Below the pieces are notes generated by a model. That model had not been told where the DNA came from, ran no database searches, and worked only from the letters and a program-made list of their open reading frames with translations. The position numbers were made by a program, and so were the translations under genes. From Gloeocapsa sp. UFS-A4-WI-NPMV-4B04 (lineage in GTDB: Bacteria; Cyanobacteriota; Cyanobacteriia; Cyanobacteriales; Chroococcidiopsidaceae): a DNA stretch of 39,956 bases. Numbering within the stretch: position 1 is the first letter of the stretch; every line of letters starts with the position of its first letter. Location: contig JAHHHE010000023.1 in the NCBI GenBank assembly GCA_019359535.1, positions 1 through 39,956 on the forward strand. The letters run 5' to 3'. This document shows, piece after piece, positions 35,447 to 39,956 of the stretch.

Positions 35447-36166
35447 CTAGAGCTTTTCATCTCTATGGTCAACAATAATCACTTTAGGGTCGTCGCTAGT
35501 TACAGTCCCAGAGTAATCAGTACGAGTGGTATCAACAGTAGAGATACGAGTATCGACGTAATCAGTGCTAGTAGAAGTTATACCTGGGTCAACGACAGTT
35601 ACGCTCTGAGTGCTAACAGCGTCGGGACGATCATAAATCCCAAAGTGTTGAATACCTCGGTGCGTCAAAATTGCCTCGGCTCTAGCGATTTCATTTTGAT
35701 CGCCATCAACTATGACTAGATAGTCGCCTTTGGATACGCGATCATTGTAAATTTTAGCTTGTTCTTCAGGAATTCCTAACCCAAGTAGTGCGCCAAGCAA
35801 ACCACCAGCTGCTGCACCAATAGCACTACCAGCGAGAGTTGTTGCAAGAGCTGTAGCAATTTCACCTGCTAAGATGACAGGACCTACGCCCGGAATTGCC
35901 AAAGCACCCAACCCAACTAATAAGCCAGTTGCGCCTCCTAGAATACCGCCAGTAACAGCTCCTGTAGCTGCACCTTCATCAGCCTTATTGCCAACGTGAT
36001 CGCTCACATCAACGCCAGCTATGTCGGCTTTTTTGTCTGCGTCCCGTGCAATAATCGAAACTTTATTCATCGGAAAACCAGAATTATGCAGCTCATTGAG
36101 AGCGTGTTCCGCATCGTGGCGACTGGAAAACACACCGACTGCACGTCTATTTAAACTTATAGCCAT
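35447..36166 (-). CDS. General stress protein-like, glycine-zipper membrane protein
   Basis: The 239-residue protein starts with a domain (about 8-48) VGVFSSRHDAEHALNELHNS and FPMNKVSIIARDAD, resembling the general-stress (YflT/GSP17M-like) N-terminal fold. Next is a Gly/Ala-rich hydrophobic region (about 62-135) with glycine-zipper spacing (GAATGAVTGGILGGATGLL, GSAIGAAAGGLLGALLGLG), then a second small alpha/beta part, GDYLVIVDGDQNEIARAEAI, and a Thr/Asp-rich tail. Such proteins are induced by salt, heat or desiccation in other bacteria, and I infer a similar role. ACAGGAG precedes ATG. It is 297 bp upstream of the BON-lipoprotein gene, same strand. Confidence 0.8.
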   Translation of the reverse strand: MAISLNRRAVGVFSSRHDAEHALNELHNSGFPMNKVSIIARDADKKADIAGVDVSDHVGNKADEGAATGAVTGGILGGATGLLVGLGALAIPGVGPVILAGEIATALATTLAGSAIGAAAGGLLGALLGLGIPEEQAKIYNDRVSKGDYLVIVDGDQNEIARAEAILTHRGIQHFGIYDRPDAVSTQSVTVVDPGITSTSTDYVDTRISTVDTTRTDYSGTVTSDDPKVIIVDHRDEKL

Positions 36167-36940
36167 TTTTTACTCCTGTGCTTAAGGACTCAGCAGAGTT
36201 CCCTTAAATACAACTTCTTTTATGCTCAACTTTGATTATTTTTACTTTTTTATACATCTATTCCATCGGTCTGAAGGTATAATTTTTATCTATCATCGGA
36301 GAGGTTGGCACTTTAGCTACAGCTCTGAGTTGAAGCGTTCAATGACATAAGTTAAATATTGAATTAAAAGATATACGTATTTATACTGAATAGAATTTAT
36401 GTAATGGAGAAAGCTAAAAGGTTATTTCTCAGTTGCTGTAATTTAACAATTTAAAGTGATTAGTGAGTAGTAGTGAGTGAGTAGTGAACCCATACCTTAA
36501 GGCATAGGATTGAAGCAAGGACGCTTTATACCTCGTACTTCGTATCTTGGGTACAATTCCTGATTTTTAGTAGGCTTGTGACCCACAACTGAAGTTTTTT
36601 TGCACTCTTTCTACTCACAATTCACAACTCACTCTTTTTGTCAAGCTGTTATTGTATGTACCTTCAAATATATCTTTCAAAAGCAGAGGAGGTGCTTGCC
36701 TAAATTATTGAATAGGGGATCTCAACTCTGTATCAGGCGAAATTACTTTTTTAGTTAACTTGCCAAAATTTACTCAGCCGCAAAATGTGTTGCGTAGACT
36801 ACTAGGTTAGCAACGGCAATTACAACATACAAGTTCGGTTCTACGACTGTCACCAGTGTCCGAATGTCGGTACTCTCGTAATTAGTAAGGTATTTGAAAT
36901 CTAGCTGCGCTCTTGCTAGCTGTTGAAGGGGTAAATATTC
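36167..36940. other. 774 bp gene-free stretch with a heptamer-bounded repeat
   Basis: No gene on either strand. It contains the promoters of the divergent stress-protein and histidine-kinase genes. GTGAGTAGTAGTGAGTGAG-type units at 36460-36487 face CTACTCACAATTCACAACTC at 36608-36627, another GAGTAGT-family copy with its own spacer. The remainder is AT-rich and unremarkable. Confidence 0.6.
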
Positions 36941-38545
36941 GTGGACAAATGGATCTTACCAACCATAAGTGAAGTTTTAGCCCAAAGTGAGTTGACGGCA
37001 AACTGCCCCAGTGACAAGGTAGATTGGGCAGTAGCAACACAAAATTGTGTAGGCGATATGGCAACGCCAGTAGGCTGCAAAAATCAAAATTCAGTTGAGC
37101 GCCTCAAAGCTGAGTCAGAGTGGGATGGCGCGATCGCAGCTTTAGAACAACTGCTACTACAAAGTATTGATCTAGACACGCCAAGTTGGACAGATAGTAA
37201 TTTACTACCTGTCAAGGGAGTGATGTTTGCAAGCTCACCACTACCAGTCTTAAGTCATCAGCAGTCAAGCTTGTCAACGTGGTTTTTTACGTCAAAGCAG
37301 CAGTTACAGCTACCTCCTGCAACAGCAATGTTGTCTGTAGTACAAAAAAATTCAGCAATTGTAGCATCGGACAGTGCTGAATTATTACTGCCTTTGCTAC
37401 CTGGCGATCCGCTATCTAACGAAAAGTTTTGCCTAGTATTAACAGCCAGTTTTAGTTTGGCGATCGCTTTAGGAGAAGATATCAACGGTACGCCAGCGTT
37501 TCTGTTTTCTTTTGATCCTGATGTAGTTGAGCAGGCGTGGCGATCGCTTCAGGCGCGGATTGTGCTAGCTAGTCCTCAGTTTGCAATCTCATCTATTGAT
37601 GCCTTAGTTGAGCAATATTACCCAGTAGCACCTGATTACCGAACAGTAACGCAGTTTAGCCGTTTGTTACTCAAAAATCTACCAAAGATAGAACAGACCA
37701 GAGGTGATCAAGCAGAAACAGTTGAGCAGAGGCAAGATGATTCCCTCTCAATCGTTTCTGAGCATCGAACCCCAAGCTATGCTCACTCTTCAACTCGCCC
37801 AGACGTAGAACTGCTACAGGCATTTGCTCACGAAGTTCGGACACCACTTACAACTATTCGCACTCTAACTCGTCTGCTGCTGAAGCGCCGCGACTTAGTA
37901 TCTGACGTGGTCAAGCGCTTGAAAATTATTGACCACGAGTGTACTGAGCAAATTAACCGTATGGAGCTACTGTTTCGGGCGGCGGAACTGGAAACATCAA
38001 CAACAAAACACACCAGCGCTCACCTCACGGCAATGTCTCTAGCTCAAGTATTACAGCAGAGCGTTCCCCGTTGGCAAGAAAGCGCAAGTCGGCGGAACTT
38101 GACTTTGGATCTAGTTTTACCTCAACAGTTGCCGACTGTAGTCAGCGATCCAATCATGCTAGATCAGGTGCTTACGGGCTTAATCGAGAACTTTACCCGC
38201 AGCTTATCTGCTGGTAGTCATATTCAAGTACAAGTCATCCCGGCTGGAGATCAACTGAAGTTACAACTGGTGACACAGCCACAGCCTGGAGAAAGCGACA
38301 CAGAACAATTCCCCGTGCCACCAGTTCGTAAATCTCTTGGTCAGCTACTGATGTTTCACCCCGAAACTGGTAACATTAGTCTCAACTTTGCAGCGACAAA
38401 GCATCTGTTTCAGGCAATTGGGGGTAAGCTAATCGTGCGGCAGCGACCCCACCAAGGCGAGGTGCTAACTATTTTCCTGCCCATGGAAGTTAGCCGTACA
38501 GATTTCTGTGGTTGGGGTAAAGGGGCTGTTAATCCAGCAAACTAA
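36941..38545 (+). CDS. Sensor histidine kinase with degenerate ATP-binding domain
   Basis: The 534-residue protein starts at GTG 36941. Residues about 55-250 form a sensor-like region without membrane helices, partly resembling a GAF/DICT-type input (LVLTASFSLAIALGEDINGT), but I do not recognise it firmly. The H-box FAHEVRTPLTTIRTLTRLL places the phospho-accepting histidine at 297. The N-box region DPIMLDQVLTGLIENFTRSL keeps Asn417. The usual G1 motif DxGxG is missing, and in place of the G2 GxGLGL there is TGNISLNFAATKHLFQAIGG (from 476), so ATP binding may be weak or lost. No response regulator gene adjoins it. It is probably cytoplasmic. Confidence 0.82.
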   Translation: MDKWILPTISEVLAQSELTANCPSDKVDWAVATQNCVGDMATPVGCKNQNSVERLKAESEWDGAIAALEQLLLQSIDLDTPSWTDSNLLPVKGVMFASSPLPVLSHQQSSLSTWFFTSKQQLQLPPATAMLSVVQKNSAIVASDSAELLLPLLPGDPLSNEKFCLVLTASFSLAIALGEDINGTPAFLFSFDPDVVEQAWRSLQARIVLASPQFAISSIDALVEQYYPVAPDYRTVTQFSRLLLKNLPKIEQTRGDQAETVEQRQDDSLSIVSEHRTPSYAHSSTRPDVELLQAFAHEVRTPLTTIRTLTRLLLKRRDLVSDVVKRLKIIDHECTEQINRMELLFRAAELETSTTKHTSAHLTAMSLAQVLQQSVPRWQESASRRNLTLDLVLPQQLPTVVSDPIMLDQVLTGLIENFTRSLSAGSHIQVQVIPAGDQLKLQLVTQPQPGESDTEQFPVPPVRKSLGQLLMFHPETGNISLNFAATKHLFQAIGGKLIVRQRPHQGEVLTIFLPMEVSRTDFCGWGKGAVNPAN

Positions 38546-38574
38546 ATCTTGATAAATTGCCTTAAGTGCAATAT

Positions 38575-39324
38575 TTAAGCTAAATTTTCTGGCTTAAAAC
38601 CAAGTGAGCGCAACTGCTCTGCTAGCTGTTCTGCCTTAACTTGCAGCCTCTGATTCTCTTGGCGTTCCTGCCCTAGCTCTAATTCTGCTTGTTCAGCGCG
38701 TCGTTGCTCTTGTTCAGCGCGTCGTTGCTCTTGCTGGGCTGCCTCTTCCGGTGTCGGCACTTTCTCACCTTCTGGGGTAAAGTAGCGCAACTGATTTGCT
38801 TCTACACCTAAATATAGCCCTAAAACTTTACTCCAGCGCCAGCCCCGCTCATTAGGCGCGATCGCTTCATACTCATTTTCCCTCAGCCGAAATCCCTCAA
38901 ACTCAAGATTTTCTGGTGAAAACCAGAAATATTCAGGTGTTCGGAAGCGGTCTTGATACAGCGTTTTTTTCACTGTGCGGTCAGTTGTAGCAGTCGAATC
39001 AGAGAGTAATTCTACAATTAGATCCGGATAACGCCCGTCTTCCTCCCAAACAACCCAGGAATTGCGAGGTCGCTTTTGCGTTCCTTTAACTACAAATAAA
39101 TCTGGCCCCCGAAAATCTCGGTTCCGTAACTGCTGCCGACTAAAATAAATAGTCAGGTTTGCTCCAATAAAAAAGTCTTTGTTGTCACGCCACAACCACT
39201 CTAGACAAGTGACCAGCATCAGCAGCTGCATATAATGAATAGAGCTTTCCATTTCCGGTTCATCGCTCAATAACTGGCTGGTATCGGGCATGATTGCTTC
39301 GAGTTTTTCAGCACTCCAAACCAT
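38575..39324 (-). CDS. Uma2 family (DUF820) PD-(D/E)xK nuclease-like protein
   Basis: Uma2 proteins are abundant in cyanobacteria and carry a restriction-endonuclease-like fold; cellular role is mostly unknown. The 249-residue product shows RDFRGPDLFVVKGTQKRPR with the first acidic residue, YPDLIVELLSDSTATTDRTV with the ExK-type motif region, and YQDRFRTPEYFWFSPENLEF. The C-terminus (about 190-240) is a charged coiled coil with two perfect QEQRRAE heptads encoded by a 21-bp tandem duplication (about 38690-38731). GGGAGGT lies 9 bp before the ATG at 39324, fixing the start. It lies downstream of the small unit ending at 39371. Confidence 0.9.
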   Translation of the reverse strand: MVWSAEKLEAIMPDTSQLLSDEPEMESSIHYMQLLMLVTCLEWLWRDNKDFFIGANLTIYFSRQQLRNRDFRGPDLFVVKGTQKRPRNSWVVWEEDGRYPDLIVELLSDSTATTDRTVKKTLYQDRFRTPEYFWFSPENLEFEGFRLRENEYEAIAPNERGWRWSKVLGLYLGVEANQLRYFTPEGEKVPTPEEAAQQEQRRAEQEQRRAEQAELELGQERQENQRLQVKAEQLAEQLRSLGFKPENLA

Positions 39325-39370
39325 TGAGCTTACCTCCCACTTGCCTTGCTCTAACTTTTACTAACCCCCC

Positions 39371-39419
39371 AAAAAACTATCCGCTCCCACCGGAGGTCAA
39401 ATGACCTAAGTGAGAGCGG
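39371..39419 (-). terminator. Strong terminator of the small unit between psbD and the Uma2 gene
   Basis: On the minus strand CCGCTCTCAC pairs with GTGGGAGCGG (9 of 10 plus a wobble), with an inner AGGTCA/TGACCT stem, followed by ATAGTTTTTT. It does not belong to psbD, which has its own terminator at 39711-39737, so it closes a separate transcript. Confidence 0.85.
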
Positions 39420-39519
39420 TCTAGCGGGTCGTCAGATTGGAACCAGACTGCCGGAAGGAACTCCAAGCAAGTCTTGTCAGTTGAGTAAACTTAGTCTCTC
39501 AGAAAGACTAAGACCAACT

Positions 39520-39591
39520 TTAGAGAACAGCCCCGGCGCGCAGCCGGTTGACTCCAACCTGGTGACCCATGAATTTACTACTTTCTATCAT
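39520..39591 (-). CDS. Candidate 23-codon small ORF with a 12-base Shine-Dalgarno
   Basis: ATG at 39591 reads MIESSKFMGHQVGVNRLRAG then AVL and TAA (39520-39522). TAAGGAGGTGAT lies at 39596-39607, complementary over 12 bases to the general bacterial 16S 3' end, with GGAGG 8 bases before the ATG. I do not recognise the peptide: it is basic, has no membrane segment, and could be a leader peptide or a small protein. The next in-frame ATG upstream (39597) is too close to the Shine-Dalgarno. The surrounding transcript is rich in stems (CCGGC/GCCGG inside the ORF, CTTAGTCT/AGACTAAG just after it), so it may act as RNA. Confidence 0.5.
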   Translation of the reverse strand: MIESSKFMGHQVGVNRLRAGAVL

Positions 39592-39601
39592 GGGCATCAC
39601 C
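39561..39601 (-). promoter_or_regulatory. Hairpin covering the ribosome site and start codon of the small ORF
   Basis: Minus-strand GGTGATGCCCATGA (39601-39588) pairs with TCATGGGTCACC (39572-39561): five pairs, a two-base bulge, then seven pairs, closing a 15-base loop. It includes the start codon and half of the Shine-Dalgarno, so folding should hide the start. This is a typical layout for translational control. Confidence 0.6.
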
Positions 39602-39710
39602 TCCTTATTGCCTGAACGGTGTTATTTTCAAACAGTCAGAGCATTTCGCCCTGGGTGTTGTTCACCTTTATTAAAGATAACACATGAGATTTAATATTGA
39701 CGACCGCAAA

Positions 39711-39737
39711 TAAAAAACCCTGCCTTTTGACAGGGTG
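39711..39737 (-). terminator. psbD terminator
   Basis: On the minus strand ACCCTG and CAGGGT (39736-39717) form a stem with a short A-rich loop, followed immediately by six T. It lies 36 bp after the psbD stop, showing that psbC does not follow in the same transcript. Confidence 0.9.
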
Positions 39738-39771
39738 GAAAGCTCAATAAGTGATCAAAATCGGCTTTAGA

Positions 39772-39956
<185 letters not shown>

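Noticed and set aside
39596..39607. ATCACCTCCTTA on the plus strand as the 3' end of a 16S rRNA gene
   Set aside because: The sequence before it lacks any 16S helix 44/45 sequence; read on the minus strand it is a Shine-Dalgarno for the small ORF.

Overview
The window is cyanobacterial chromosome. Evidence: HIP1 palindromes (GCGATCGC) recur throughout, inside and between genes; the right edge cuts into photosystem II psbD; and there are chlM, a helical carotenoid protein, opcA and a CCB2/CCB4-type cytochrome b6 assembly gene. The contiguous fbp-tal-zwf-opcA order and the dense short tandem heptamer/octamer repeats resemble filamentous or Chroococcidiopsis-like lineages; the genus cannot be fixed from the sequence alone.

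Layout. 1-1.2 kb is decayed: a possible transposase start at the edge, the tail of a pyridoxamine-phosphate-oxidase-like gene, and a Bacteroidetes-type pdxJ broken by a one-base frameshift. 1.2-2.9 kb holds a MOSC protein without a normal start codon, overlapping an EamA transporter. 3-8.7 kb is a housekeeping block on the minus strand: aat, then DUF3611-serS-rseP-nth-rpsN, with one small conserved plus-strand gene. 9.3-10.3 kb pairs a PadR regulator with a CCB2/CCB4 gene. 10.7-16.4 kb is the sugar-phosphate block fbp-tal-zwf-opcA: Calvin cycle/gluconeogenesis and the oxidative pentose phosphate pathway with its G6PDH activator. 16.6-19.1 kb holds cbiA, a cytochrome b561-type protein and a Spy/CpxP-like protein. 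19.3-22.8 kb is an ergothioneine cluster, egtC-egtB-egtD. 22.9-28.7 kb mixes a DUF6717 protein, a helical carotenoid protein, DUF423, a membrane protein fused to an L7/L12 C-terminal domain, chlM, nagA and purE. 28.8-32.1 kb has an SLH-domain protein divergent from an ammonium transporter that carries an NtcA-type box upstream. 32.1-34.5 kb is a graveyard of mobile-element and glycosyltransferase fragments around a WGxxGxxG-type secreted protein. 34.7-38.5 kb has a BON-domain lipoprotein, a glycine-zipper stress protein and a histidine kinase with a decayed ATP-binding site. 38.6-40 kb has a Uma2 nuclease gene, a compact unannotated unit with a small ORF, and the end of psbD.

Two themes stand out. 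First, several families of dispersed, inverted, heptamer-bounded repeats occur many times, including an oppositely oriented pair 29 kb apart; similar sequences have entered egtB and cbiA in frame. Second, between psbD and the Uma2 gene lies a self-contained minus-strand unit (about 39371-39640) with a 12-base Shine-Dalgarno, a 23-codon ORF whose start codon sits in a hairpin, and its own strong terminator. It is the best candidate here for something undescribed.
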